From: Fretibacter sp964410285
GTDB lineage: Bacteria; Pseudomonadota; Alphaproteobacteria; Caulobacterales; Maricaulaceae
Direction of reading: 5' to 3'
Length of the DNA stretch: 64,000 bases
Assembly: GCA_964410285.1 (NCBI GenBank)
Contig: CAYPFR010000001.1
Location: 372,001 to 436,000 of the forward strand
Shown: positions 26,308 through 35,600 of the stretch, one piece after another
Numbering within the stretch: position 1 is the stretch's first letter
How the letters are laid out: each line of letters opens with the position of its first letter
Position numbers and translations under genes: made by a program
Notes under the pieces: generated by a model
Database searches by the model: none
Told to the model about the DNA's origin: nothing
Seen by the model: only the letters and a program-made list of their open reading frames with translations

Positions 26308-27036
26308 TTAAGAGTTGGCAGATTTTAGTTCAGGCCTGCCTATGTGGTAGCCTTGGGCGGCGTCGAAGCCTAAGTTTCGGGCAAATTCCAATAATTCTGC
26401 GGTTTCTATCCCTTCGGCGATCAGTTTCACGTTAAGCGAGTGCTTAAGGCTCAAAAGCGCCTTTAATATCGCCAAATCCCGCTCCTGCTCAAAGGCGGCG
26501 ACAACAAAATCCCCATCAATTTTAAGCCAGTCAGCCCCAATTGCCCGCAAATAGCGGATTGAGGCCGCGCCCGCACCGACATCATCAAGGCAGATTGGAT
26601 GGCCACGCCGTCTCAGCCGTGCTAATATGGCAGCCGCGCTCTCTAGCTCCCGAATGTCCCATGTTTCCGTCAGCTCTATCATCAGCTTATGTGGCGGACC
26701 CTCTAGGGCGGAGAGGCAGGCATTAAGCGCATGCTCAAAGGTCGGCTCGCTCATGGAGGCGCCGGAGAGGTTGACCGCAATGCCCGGCCCATCTGAATTT
26801 TCATTTAAATCGAGGACCGCGCGTGCGAGCATTGATAGATCGAGATCCTTAATAGCGCCGGACATTTCCGCGGGGCGCAATACGCCCGCAAGCCCCAGAT
26901 TATGGTCAAAACGCACAAGCCATTCATGATGCAAGATTCTATCATCGCTAAGATCAATGATGGGTTGACGCATAACCGTGAATAATTCTTCGGAGACGTG
27001 GGTACGAAACCCTGCAAATGTTGTTGGATCAATCAT
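26308..27036 (-). CDS. stand-alone EAL-domain protein (c-di-GMP phosphodiesterase-like)
   Basis: 242 residues made of little but an EAL domain; no signal peptide, GGDEF or membrane segment. The signature is EWLVR (Glu38) instead of EALLR. The other catalytic positions look kept: Asn89 (VNLSG), Glu121 (ELTET), Asp151-Asp152 (LDDVGAG in place of DDFGTG), Lys172 (LKIDG), the late Glu in AEGIET and QGYHIGRP. Hydrolysis of c-di-GMP is therefore plausible, but the altered motif could mean a binding-only role. It lies 89 bases upstream of the PleC-like kinase gene on the same strand, suggesting a link to polar or cell-cycle signalling. Confidence 0.85.
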   Translation of the reverse strand: MIDPTTFAGFRTHVSEELFTVMRQPIIDLSDDRILHHEWLVRFDHNLGLAGVLRPAEMSGAIKDLDLSMLARAVLDLNENSDGPGIAVNLSGASMSEPTFEHALNACLSALEGPPHKLMIELTETWDIRELESAAAILARLRRRGHPICLDDVGAGAASIRYLRAIGADWLKIDGDFVVAAFEQERDLAILKALLSLKHSLNVKLIAEGIETAELLEFARNLGFDAAQGYHIGRPELKSANS

Positions 27037-27083
27037 GACCGCTTCCTAGCCTATTGTCTTTAAGGAAGCTTTAGGGGGCATGG

Positions 27084-27097
27084 TTAACCGCCGTTAA
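27084..27097 (-). promoter_or_regulatory. TTAA-N6-TTAA repeat upstream of the EAL gene
   Basis: GGTTAACCGCCGTTAATCC holds two TTAA half-sites 10 bases apart, 48-61 bases before the EAL start. It resembles a CtrA site (TTAA-N7-TTAA) but is one base shorter. Similar pairs lie upstream of the PleC-like gene (CTAA at 26256 and 26266) and ccrM. Confidence 0.35.
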
Positions 27098-27140
27098 TCC
27101 GCAGCCTACGCTGGGCGGATCTGGGGGCTTGATCTCAAAT

Positions 27141-29750
27141 CTATCCCAATATTTTCCCCGCAATTTCCGATAGGTTCTTTGATGGTTTCTTGCCAAGAAT
27201 AGCCTCAAGTTCGGCGCGAATCAGGCTTTGACGCGCCTTATCCAGTTTCGGCCAGATTTCATAAGCCCCCGCCAAACGCGCCGCGACTTGCGGGTTGCGG
27301 CTATCCATATCAAGAAGCTCCTGAGTAAAGAACGCATAGCCAGAGCCATCGATTTTATGAAAAATTTCAGGATTGGCCATGGCAAAGCTCCCGATGAGCG
27401 CGCGGACGCGGTTGGGATTGCGGCGCTCATATCTCTCATGACGGGTCAGCGCGGCGATGGCCTTAACGCCGCCGGGCATATGACGCCGCCCTTGCAGCGC
27501 GAACCATTTATCAAGGACCAGAGGATGGTCTTTCCATTTTTCGTAAAAGCTTTGCATGGATTGATCCACGCGCCGCCCGCCAAGAGAGGAGAGCGTCATT
27601 AGCGCTGACATCTCATCGGTCATGTTACTCGCCGTGTTAAATTGCGCCAGCGCCAACGGGGCGGCCTGCGGGTGAAAGCCTGCCCCCAGTAAAGCCAAGC
27701 TGCGGTTTTTAAGTGCGCGCCGGCCCGCTGAAGCGGCATCTGGCTGAAACGGTGCAGAACTTTGCAGGTTTTGATATGTGTCCAGCAGCCGCGTCTCTAG
27801 CCCGTCGCAGATCGCGCGCGCCAGCCAGCCGCCCGCGAGATGAACCGCCATAGGATCGCTCGTTTGGCGGCTTTGCATGACATCCATATCCGCCGGAGGG
27901 GTTAGGGCGAGGGCTTTAAACCCCGTCTCAAATCGGGCGTCATCCAACGTCTCGCCGAGCGCCGCCACATAGCCTTGCAGCGCGCGGTCGGCCTTAGGGG
28001 GCTGTCCGCACTCCACCGCGCGGGAGAGATCAATCATGAGTCCGCGCGCCAAAGTCTGCCCTGCTTCCCAACGGTTAAAGGCATTGGGGTCTTGCCGCAT
28101 CAGGCGCAACTGATCCTCAGTCGTCGCCCCGCTATGCAGGGTGACGGGCGCTGAAAAATCTTGCAGCACAGAGATTGAATGCGGCTCGCCTTGATAGGGG
28201 TAAGAGACACTGGCCTCCTCCCCGCGCAGGACGGTAAGCTGGGTCTCGGTGAGCGGACCATTATCTCCTATCACCTGCCAACGGATGGGCAGGGGAAGGG
28301 GTTGTTTTTTGGCTTGTCCCGGCGTGGGGGCGGTATGCTGGGTGAAAGTGAGAATATGCGGGCTACCGTCCTTTGTCAGCGCGGTTTCCCGCATGAGCGT
28401 AAGCTGCGGCGTTCCGGCTTGTGTATACCAATTCAAAAAGCTCGTGAGATCTTGCCCGCTGACAGTTTCAAAACAGGCAATAAACTGCTCGATAGTTGCG
28501 GCTGTCCCGTCCAGCGAGTCAAAGTAATGATCGCAGCCCCGGCGAAAGACATCCGGTCCCAAAATAGTTTTAAGCATGCGGATGAGCTCCGCGCCTTTTT
28601 CATAAATTGTGGCGGTGTAAAAATTATCGATTTTCACATAGCTATCGGGCCGCACGGCATGGGCGAGCGGGCCGGCATCTTCGGGAAATTGCCGCCCGCG
28701 AAGCGCCCGCACATCTTTAATACGCTGCTCAGCTGCGCCGCGCTGATCGGCAGAAAACTCCTGATCGCGAAAAACGGTAAAGCCTTCTTTCAGGCAAAGC
28801 TGAAACCAATCGCGGCAGGTAATGCGGTTGCCCGTCCAATTGTGGAAATATTCATGGGCCACGACGGATTCAATGCGTTCAAAATTCAAGTCCGTCGCGC
28901 TGGCTCCATCTGCCAGAAGCAAAGCCGAGTTAAAGATATTCAGCCCCTTATTTTCCATAGCGCCAAAATTAAAATCGCGCACAGCGACAATCATGAAACG
29001 GTCCAGATCATATTCGCGGCCAAAAGCCGTTTCATCCCACGCCATTGATCGCTTTAGTGCGTCCATAGCATAGACCGCCCGCGGAGCGTCGCCCTGATCG
29101 ACATAGATCGTTAGCGGAACTTTGCGCCCGCTCATCGTTGTGAATTTATCTTCCAAAATATCAAAATTGCCCGCAACCAAGGCAAAGAGGTAGCAAGGCT
29201 TGGGGAAGGGGTCTTCCCACACCGCAAAGTGTTGCCCGCCGGCAAGGTCTCCCGATTGCGTGCAATTGCCATTGGCCAGAAGATAGGGATAGGCGGTTTT
29301 ATCGGCTGTTATCTTCACGGTGAAAACAGAGAGCACATCGGGCCGGTCCGGGTAATAGGTCATGCGGCGGAAACCTTCCGCCTCGCATTGGGTGCAAAAC
29401 CGCCCGCCGCTGACGTAAAGTCCCATGAGGGTGGTGTTTTGGCTGGGGTTACAGACGGTCTCGATTTCAACCACGCATGAGGCGGGCAGATCATTTAACT
29501 CCAGCGTTGATTGCGTGAGCCGGTAAGCGCTTCGGGGAAGAGCGCTCCCGTCCACAGATACGGATTTCAAATCGATCGCCTCACCGTCCAAAATCAGCGG
29601 GCCCTCTGCGCGGCGCGTGAGGGTCAATGTGCTGCGCACGCGCGTTGCCTCTGGCGAGAGATCAAAGTCCAGATAGACCCTATCGACAGAAAAATTAAGC
29701 GGGGCGTAATCGGATAATAGCGTCGGGGTGAGGGCGGTCTCTGTGCGCAT
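27141..29750 (-). CDS. pepN: aminopeptidase N, M1 family
   Basis: 869 residues from the ATG at 29750, chosen because GGAG lies correctly upstream; an ATG four codons earlier lacks a ribosome site. Zinc site HEYFHNW (HExxH) with the third ligand Glu in KEGFTVFRDQEF, and the exopeptidase motif GAMEN (FNFGAMENKGLNIFN). The length and the C-terminal helical domain (DUF3458-type, e.g. LTLSSLGGRRVDQSMQSFYEKW) place it with the E. coli PepN group rather than eukaryote-like M1 enzymes. It removes N-terminal residues from peptides in the cytoplasm. Single-gene unit between the EAL gene and the atp terminator. Confidence 0.95.
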   Translation of the reverse strand: MRTETALTPTLLSDYAPLNFSVDRVYLDFDLSPEATRVRSTLTLTRRAEGPLILDGEAIDLKSVSVDGSALPRSAYRLTQSTLELNDLPASCVVEIETVCNPSQNTTLMGLYVSGGRFCTQCEAEGFRRMTYYPDRPDVLSVFTVKITADKTAYPYLLANGNCTQSGDLAGGQHFAVWEDPFPKPCYLFALVAGNFDILEDKFTTMSGRKVPLTIYVDQGDAPRAVYAMDALKRSMAWDETAFGREYDLDRFMIVAVRDFNFGAMENKGLNIFNSALLLADGASATDLNFERIESVVAHEYFHNWTGNRITCRDWFQLCLKEGFTVFRDQEFSADQRGAAEQRIKDVRALRGRQFPEDAGPLAHAVRPDSYVKIDNFYTATIYEKGAELIRMLKTILGPDVFRRGCDHYFDSLDGTAATIEQFIACFETVSGQDLTSFLNWYTQAGTPQLTLMRETALTKDGSPHILTFTQHTAPTPGQAKKQPLPLPIRWQVIGDNGPLTETQLTVLRGEEASVSYPYQGEPHSISVLQDFSAPVTLHSGATTEDQLRLMRQDPNAFNRWEAGQTLARGLMIDLSRAVECGQPPKADRALQGYVAALGETLDDARFETGFKALALTPPADMDVMQSRQTSDPMAVHLAGGWLARAICDGLETRLLDTYQNLQSSAPFQPDAASAGRRALKNRSLALLGAGFHPQAAPLALAQFNTASNMTDEMSALMTLSSLGGRRVDQSMQSFYEKWKDHPLVLDKWFALQGRRHMPGGVKAIAALTRHERYERRNPNRVRALIGSFAMANPEIFHKIDGSGYAFFTQELLDMDSRNPQVAARLAGAYEIWPKLDKARQSLIRAELEAILGKKPSKNLSEIAGKILG

Positions 29751-29834
29751 AGCAGGCTCCATTTTGCTTGGTTAATGTCGCGCCGGCCGCGCCAAATAGC
29801 AAGATATTTAGGGCATGAGATAATGATTTGGCAG

Positions 29835-29860
29835 AAAAAACCCGCCATAAGGCGGGTTTG
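29835..29860 (-). terminator. rho-independent terminator of the F0 operon
   Basis: Read on the minus strand, AAACCCGCC and GGCGGGTTT form a perfect 9-base-pair stem with a 4-base loop, followed by a T-run. It lies just after the b subunit stop. Confidence 0.85.
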
Positions 29861-29883
29861 ATTTAGCTCAGATTTGCAAAGAC

Positions 29884-30396
29884 TTAGCTAAGCATATTGC
29901 CCATATTTTTAATGCCGGCTTTGACAAGTTTGTTTTTTTCAGCCGTGCTAAGACCGTTCCTTAGCAGGTCTTGGGCGGCGTCCAGCGCAAGGTCGGCGGC
30001 CCGCGCCCGCACCTCGGACAGGGCTTGTGCTTCGGCAGAGGCGATTTTGGCTTCTGCCATAGCGGCGCGGCGCTCAAGCCGTTCGGCCAGATCACTTCGC
30101 GATTTAGCGGCCATGAGCTCGGCATCGTGGCGAGCTTGATTTACAATCTCGTCGGCTTGCTCCTCGGCTTCCTTTTGCTTGCGCTGATAGCTGGCGAGCA
30201 AGGCTTGAGCTTCTTCGCGGAGCCGGCGGGCCTCATCAAGTTCGGCCTTGATTTTGTCCGCACGGGCGTCTAGCGCGCCCGCAATTTTCTTGTGAATTCC
30301 AAAATATAGCAAGGCGCCTAGGAACAAAAGAACGGCGACTAGGACCCAGAGTGTTGGGTCGCCCAAGCCCTCAGGGAGATGAACGGCGTGTTCCAT
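29884..30396 (-). CDS. atpF: ATP synthase F0 subunit b
   Basis: 170 residues. One N-terminal membrane helix (LWVLVAVLLFLGALLYFGI, about 16-34) is followed by a long charged helix (ADKIKAELDEARRLREEAQ, LLASYQRKQKEAEEQADEIV) that forms the peripheral stalk. It is the last gene of the F0 operon, one base after the b' stop, and is followed by the terminator at 29835-29860. The F1 genes are not in this window, as in other alphaproteobacteria with split atp operons. Confidence 0.93.
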   Translation of the reverse strand: MEHAVHLPEGLGDPTLWVLVAVLLFLGALLYFGIHKKIAGALDARADKIKAELDEARRLREEAQALLASYQRKQKEAEEQADEIVNQARHDAELMAAKSRSDLAERLERRAAMAEAKIASAEAQALSEVRARAADLALDAAQDLLRNGLSTAEKNKLVKAGIKNMGNMLS

Positions 30397-30397
30397 A

Positions 30398-30985
30398 TTA
30401 GCGGCCTTTCACTGCTTTAGCGACGGCAGCGGCTGTCATCTTTTTGCCCGAAACGGCTTCGATGGCGGCCTGCGCAACTTCGGTAGCAATTGCGTCAATG
30501 TTTGATAGCGCTGCCGTTCTAATGCTGCGAATACGTTCCTCCGCCATCTCTGCCTGTTTCGCGGCGGCAGCGTCGGCGGCGGCCGTCTCTTCCGCAATTT
30601 CGGCATCAATAGACTGGCGCGTTGTCTCGGCAACATTGTGCGCTTTCGCGCGAGCATCGGCGAGCGAACGATCATAGGCTTTTGAGGCAGCTTCGGCATC
30701 TGCTTGCATACGCGACGCCGTATCGAGATCATCTGCAATTCTATTGCTACGCTCTTCTAATGTTTGTCCGATACGCGGCAAAAATACGCGTGCGAGCAAA
30801 AAATAGAGTAGGCCGAAGGAAATCAGCAGCCAGAAAATTTGACCCGCAAAATATTGCGGGTCAAAGGGGGGGAAGGCCCCTGCATCAGCAGCTTTATCGC
30901 CACCGCCTGATGCCGGGTCCGCTTTGGCGGCAGCCATCATCAAAAAGCCATAAGCTTCGTTTGAGAGATGTGAAATGCTGAGCAT
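30398..30985 (-). CDS. ATP synthase F0 subunit b'
   Basis: 195 residues. After a low-complexity N-terminal extension (about 1-45) comes a membrane helix (FAGQIFWLLISFGLLYFLLA, about 46-66) starting with the b'-typical FPPFDPQYF. A long Ala/Glu-rich stalk helix follows. b' pairs with b as a heterodimer in photosynthetic and many alphaproteobacterial enzymes. The start at 30985 gives the extension; the two ATG codons at residues 16-17 are alternatives. Confidence 0.92.
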   Translation of the reverse strand: MLSISHLSNEAYGFLMMAAAKADPASGGGDKAADAGAFPPFDPQYFAGQIFWLLISFGLLYFLLARVFLPRIGQTLEERSNRIADDLDTASRMQADAEAASKAYDRSLADARAKAHNVAETTRQSIDAEIAEETAAADAAAAKQAEMAEERIRSIRTAALSNIDAIATEVAQAAIEAVSGKKMTAAAVAKAVKGR

Positions 30986-31011
30986 GTAAGGGCCTTATGT
31001 TTAGAGGTGGA

Positions 31012-31239
31012 TTAAACCACGAACATCAAGATAAGCGCAACGGCGAATGAGAAGATGCCGAGCGCTTCTGTCACAGCAAAGCCAAAGATGAGGTTTGCGA
31101 ACTGGCCCTGCGCCGCAGAGGGGTTGCGCAAAGCGCCTGCAAGATAATTCCCGAAAATGTGACCAAGACCGATACCGGCGCCGGCCATACCAAGGCAGGC
31201 AATGCCTGCACCGATGTATTTTGCTGCTTCTGCTTCCAT
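31012..31239 (-). CDS. atpE: ATP synthase F0 subunit c
   Basis: 75 residues, two hydrophobic helices joined by a polar loop (LRNPSAAQGQ), with the ion-carrying carboxylate Glu58 in GFAVTEALGIF. Proton-type rather than sodium-type, since the extra sodium ligands are not evident. Third in the operon, with a clear AGGAGAAAC before the start. Confidence 0.95.
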   Translation of the reverse strand: MEAEAAKYIGAGIACLGMAGAGIGLGHIFGNYLAGALRNPSAAQGQFANLIFGFAVTEALGIFSFAVALILMFVV

Positions 31240-31284
31240 GATGTTTCTCCTGTGGATGATTTGTGAGTGCAGTAATTGAATCTA

Positions 31285-32049
31285 TTAATGGCCGGGGTGC
31301 AGCGCATCAGACAGATAGACGGAGGTCAAAAGCGCAAACACATAGGCTTGCACAAAAGCGACCAAGAATTCGAGAGGTATAAGCGCCGCTGTAAGCGCAA
31401 AGGGAATGATTGCCCCAAAGACACCGGGGAAGAGGCCAAAGGCGGTGACCATCATAATACAAAAACCCGCGAAGAGCTTGAGCAAAATGTGACCTGCTAG
31501 CATATTTGCCCAAAGACGAACTGAAAGTGAGATCGGGCGAGATAAAAAGGAAATGACCTCTAGTATGGTCACAAAGGGCAAAATTACCATTGGAATGCCG
31601 CTCGGGACGAAAACCTTAAGAAATTTTACGCCGTGCTTCATCACGCCGTAACCCACGACAAGCAGCATAACCATCATGGCCAGCGTAAAGGTCACAATGA
31701 TGTGACTAGTTGTCGTGAAAAAGATGGGGATCATTCCGATCATATTGGCAAAGAGGATGAAGATGAAAAGTGAAAAGACAAAGGGGAAGAAGCGCAAACC
31801 GTCCGCCCCAGCCGAACTGCGTACAAGATTTGCGACAAATTCGTACGTCATTTCAACAAAGCTTTGAGCGCGTCCAGGAACGAGCTGGCGGTTACGCGTC
31901 GCCAAAAACATCCAAAGGGTGATCAAGGCAACCGCCGCCAGCATCATTAATGATGCATTGGTAAAGGACAGGTCATATTTCCCCACCTTAAGCTCGGCCA
32001 GCTTATAAATTTTGAACTGTGTAATCGGGTCGAGGCCGGCGTTAATCAT
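31285..32049 (-). CDS. atpB: ATP synthase F0 subunit a
   Basis: 254 residues with about five to six membrane helices. The key Arg178 lies in SVRLWANMLAGHILL, the family signature of the proton half-channels. It begins 3 bases after the AtpI stop and precedes atpE by 45 bases, the conserved order I-a-c-b'-b. Confidence 0.95.
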   Translation of the reverse strand: MINAGLDPITQFKIYKLAELKVGKYDLSFTNASLMMLAAVALITLWMFLATRNRQLVPGRAQSFVEMTYEFVANLVRSSAGADGLRFFPFVFSLFIFILFANMIGMIPIFFTTTSHIIVTFTLAMMVMLLVVGYGVMKHGVKFLKVFVPSGIPMVILPFVTILEVISFLSRPISLSVRLWANMLAGHILLKLFAGFCIMMVTAFGLFPGVFGAIIPFALTAALIPLEFLVAFVQAYVFALLTSVYLSDALHPGH

Positions 32050-32052
32050 GAC

Positions 32053-32427
32053 CTACTCCTGCTCATCAGGTACATCGGGTAAATCTTGCCCTATGTCACC
32101 GTCTAGTCCTTCGCGGGCGGCCCGGATGATGTTACGCACACCGGCCGAAAAGCCCAAAAATAATCCGACCAGCAAGCCCCAAGGCGCGGTCCCTAAAAAT
32201 TTATCAGCACCGTAACCTAGCAGCGCTCCCACAAGGGTAGCCGCTGTAAATTCCGACGCGTATTTGAGGCCTTGACCCATGGCCGATCTGTCTTCGGTTA
32301 TTTTGGCGGCGTCAGCAGAACTTTGATGAGCTTTAAGCCTATCGCCCAAAGATTTGAGCGCTGCCTCATCTGTCTGTTGTGCCACTTTTTTCGAAAACGT
32401 CTCTTTAGTCACGGGGGTTACCCTCAT
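32053..32427 (-). CDS. atpI: ATP synthase assembly protein AtpI
   Basis: 124 residues. A charged N-terminus (1-50) is followed by two membrane helices (about 57-75 and 83-102) with the family pattern GYGADKFLGTAPWGLLVGLFLGFSAGVRNI. It helps assemble the c ring. First gene of the F0 operon; GGTGAG precedes the ATG. Confidence 0.88.
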   Translation of the reverse strand: MRVTPVTKETFSKKVAQQTDEAALKSLGDRLKAHQSSADAAKITEDRSAMGQGLKYASEFTAATLVGALLGYGADKFLGTAPWGLLVGLFLGFSAGVRNIIRAAREGLDGDIGQDLPDVPDEQE

Positions 32428-32643
32428 CTCACCGTTAAAAGGGCCAAAATAACCCCCTGTCGGGCGGGCGCAACATACTCACGGCCCTTGAGCAAGTCAA
32501 CAGTCCCCTTTAGGGGTTTAAGTATCTGAAAAATATGATTTTTATTGGCTTCATTAGGGGTGCGGCGATTCTGCCGCAGTTGACCGCAGTATGAAACTGA
32601 CTCGCTTGGGCTGTGACCCTTTGATCCGCACGGGTTTGGGGCG
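32428..32643. promoter_or_regulatory. 216-base gap between smc and the F0 operon
   Basis: It must hold the promoter of atpI (minus strand) and the 3' end of smc. It holds a hairpin TGCGGC-N6-GCCGCA (32561-32578) whose loop contains GATTC (32567-32571). A second GANTC site, GACTC, is at 32599-32603. No clear T-run follows the hairpin on either strand. No convincing gene is seen in it. Confidence 0.4.
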
Positions 32644-35600
32644 CTATTCTGCTGCGACAAGGCGCTCGGCCGTGCTCAGTTCCATGGAGACGAGCTGGGA
32701 GACGCCTTGTTCGGCCATTGTCACGCCAAAGAGGCGGTTCATACGGCTCATAGTGACGGCATTATGGGTAATCGCGATGAATTTTGTGTCCGTGTGCTTG
32801 GCCATTTCATCAAGCAAATCGCAATAGCGCGAGACATTGGCATCATCAAGCGGGGCATCGACCTCATCAAGCACGCATATTGGTGCCGGGTTTGACAAAA
32901 ATACCGCAAATATCAGCGCGGTTGCCGTCAAAGCCTGCTCCCCGCCAGACATCAGGCTCATGGAACCGAGTTTTTTTCCGGGCGGGCTGACCATAACCTC
33001 AAGACCGGCTTCCAGAGGGTCTTCGGATTCGGTAAGCGCGAGCGCCGCCTCGCCGCCGCCAAAGAGCGTGGTAAAGAGCCGCCCGAAATGTCCATTGACC
33101 GTATCAAAGGCCTTGAGCAAGCGTTGCCGCCCTTCGGAATTAAGCTCGTCAATACCTTCGCGCAGCCGCGCAATGGCGGCGATCAAATCCGCGCGCTCAT
33201 CGGACATGGCGCTCATGCGCTCTTCTTGCTCCGCTGCCTCTTCATCGGCGCGCAAATTCACCCCGCCCATTTTCTCGCGCTCATGCGAGAGCCGGTCAAG
33301 CTTGCGCTCAATATCGTTCTCCGACAGGCCGCTGGCTGGGTCGAGTTCCCCTAAATGCTGGATAAGCTCATCTGGGCTGCAAGACAGCGTTTCTTCTATG
33401 CGCGCGCGGTTTTCTGTAATGCGGTCTTGGGCTGCGGCCAAGCGGGCCTCGGCTCCCGCGCGGTGCTCGCGCGCCTGGTTATGGGCGGCTTCGGCCTCGC
33501 GGGAGCGGGTTTCGGCTTCACGAAAATTCGTCTCCGCTTCGGACAGGGCATCGGCGGCAGATGTGCGCCGATCTTCCGCTGCCTTAAGCTCGGCGAACAG
33601 ATGATTACGCCGTTCCTCAAACTGGTCAGGACCAGAGGTGGCCGCGGTCAGCGCGCTTTGCGCCGAGATCTGCCGCCCCTCTAGCTGCGTGACGCGGGCG
33701 GCCGCAGAGGCGCGCCGGCGCGCCCAGTTTTCGCGCTCGGTCTCAACCGCACGCAGGCGCTCCGCGCGGGCTTCGACATCGTTTTTAAGGCTTCGGTAAT
33801 GGCCACTGGCGTCATCTGCGCGCTCACGCGCCGCGCCAAGTCTCTCGGAGAGCGCCTCACTTTGGGCGGTGAAATCCTCTCCTTGGGAAAGACTCTCTAG
33901 GACCGTCTGCGCCTGATCATTTTGCGCGCGCAGCTCTGATATTTCTGCGTCGTGGCGCTCAATCTGCTCCTCAAGACTGCGTTTTTGCGCAGTCTCTCTT
34001 GCGATATCCGTTTCAAATTGCGCGAGTGCGGCTTGGGCGGCGCGGTCTTTGCGCTCAAGGTCAGGCAAGGCTTGGCGGGCTGTGCGCGCGGCGGTGTCTG
34101 CCTCTGCGCGCGCGCTGCGTGCGGCTTCAAATTCGGCCATGGCGCGGGCCGCGGCGGCATTGCCTGCTTCTATTTCGGTCCCAAGTTCGGACAGGCGGGT
34201 CTGCTGCTGTAGGCGCACCGCGGCAGATGTCTCTGCTTCCGCCTCAACGGTAAACCCGTCCCAGCGGATAACGCGTCCTGCCTTGGTGACAAGGCGCTGA
34301 CCGGGCAGAAGCGCGGCGGCTAGGCCCTTAATCTCGCTATCATCGGCAAGCCCAATCTGCGACAGCCGTGCGGAGAGCTCGGACGGGGCGGTAACAAAAT
34401 CGCTTAAAGGCTTGGCTCCCTCCGGCAGCTTTTGATCGGCGGGCTTGGCCCCGTCCCAGCGCAGCGGCGCAGCTTCGGCAATCGCCCCGTCAAGATCCTC
34501 GCCAAGCGCGGCGGCCAAGGCCTGCTCATAGCCTTTGGCGACATCAATCTTTGAGAGAGCGGGCGTCCAATCGTCTTGATTGGCGCGGGCCAGTACGCGT
34601 CGCAACGCCTCTTGTTCGGCGGTGAGTTTGGAGACGGCTTGCCGTGCATCGGCGAGTGTGTCGCGGGCGGCCTGATCTTTTTTCTCGGCCTCGCTGCGCG
34701 CGGCGGCAAGACTTTGCTCGGTTTCTCTGGCGGCGGCAAGCTGGGACAGCGCATCCTTGGAGGCGGCAGCGAAGAGGTTTTGGCTTGACATATCTGCCGC
34801 GCCCGACAGCAATTCTGCGAGCCTCGCTTTGGCGCGGCTCTGATCATTTTGCGCGCGGGTTAAGCGCTGTTCTGATTGCGCGGCCTCGCGCTGGGCGGCT
34901 TCAAAACGCGCATTTTGATCAGCAGAGCGGCGGGTAAGCTCATTATAATCGGCTTCCAGCTTGCTGCGCGCTTCAATGGCGGCTTTGGCGTCATCTGCGG
35001 CGGCGTCAAGAGCCGCAGACATATCCTTTAGCGCAGAGAGCGTTTCAAACTCTGTCTTGAGCCGTGCATCAGCCTCATCGGCGTCCATGACAATAGCTGT
35101 CTCGCGTTCAAGATCAGCGCCAAGTTGCTCAATCTGGCCTTCTAGCTTGCGCAGTTCTGTCTTCGCGGAATGTTCATCATTTTCCAGCGCCTCTTTCGCG
35201 GCATTAAGCCGGCCCAAAACTGCGGCGGCAATGATTTGCTCCTCGCGTTTGGGGTCAAGCAGGGCCGAGAGTTCACTGGCCTCGCGCAACGCCTCTGAGG
35301 CGGTTTTGGCGGTGTCCTCGACTTGGGTATTATATGTGCGCAGCGTTTCTTGCGAAGCGGTCAGCGTTTCAATCGCGCTATTCCATCGCTTGAGCCAAAG
35401 CAGCGCTTTATATTCAAATATTTCGCCCGCAAGGCGCTTATAGCGGGCGGCTTGGCGGGATTGGCGGCGCAGGGAGAGAAGCTGGCTTTCGATTTGGGCG
35501 ATAATATCATCAAGCCGCGAAAGATTGGTTTCCGCCGCGCGCAGGCGAAGTTCGGCTTCATGGCGGCGCGTATGCAGGCCTGAAATGCCGGCAGCCTCTT

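Noticed and set aside
28179..29048. 289-residue open frame on the plus strand
   Set aside because: Opposite the pepN coding sequence, which is fully supported by its motifs; the frame lacks a family match and a ribosome site.
32837..33604. 255-residue Ser/Ala-rich open frame on the plus strand
   Set aside because: Mirror of the Ala/Glu/Arg-rich coiled coil of smc; composition is a side effect of smc codons.
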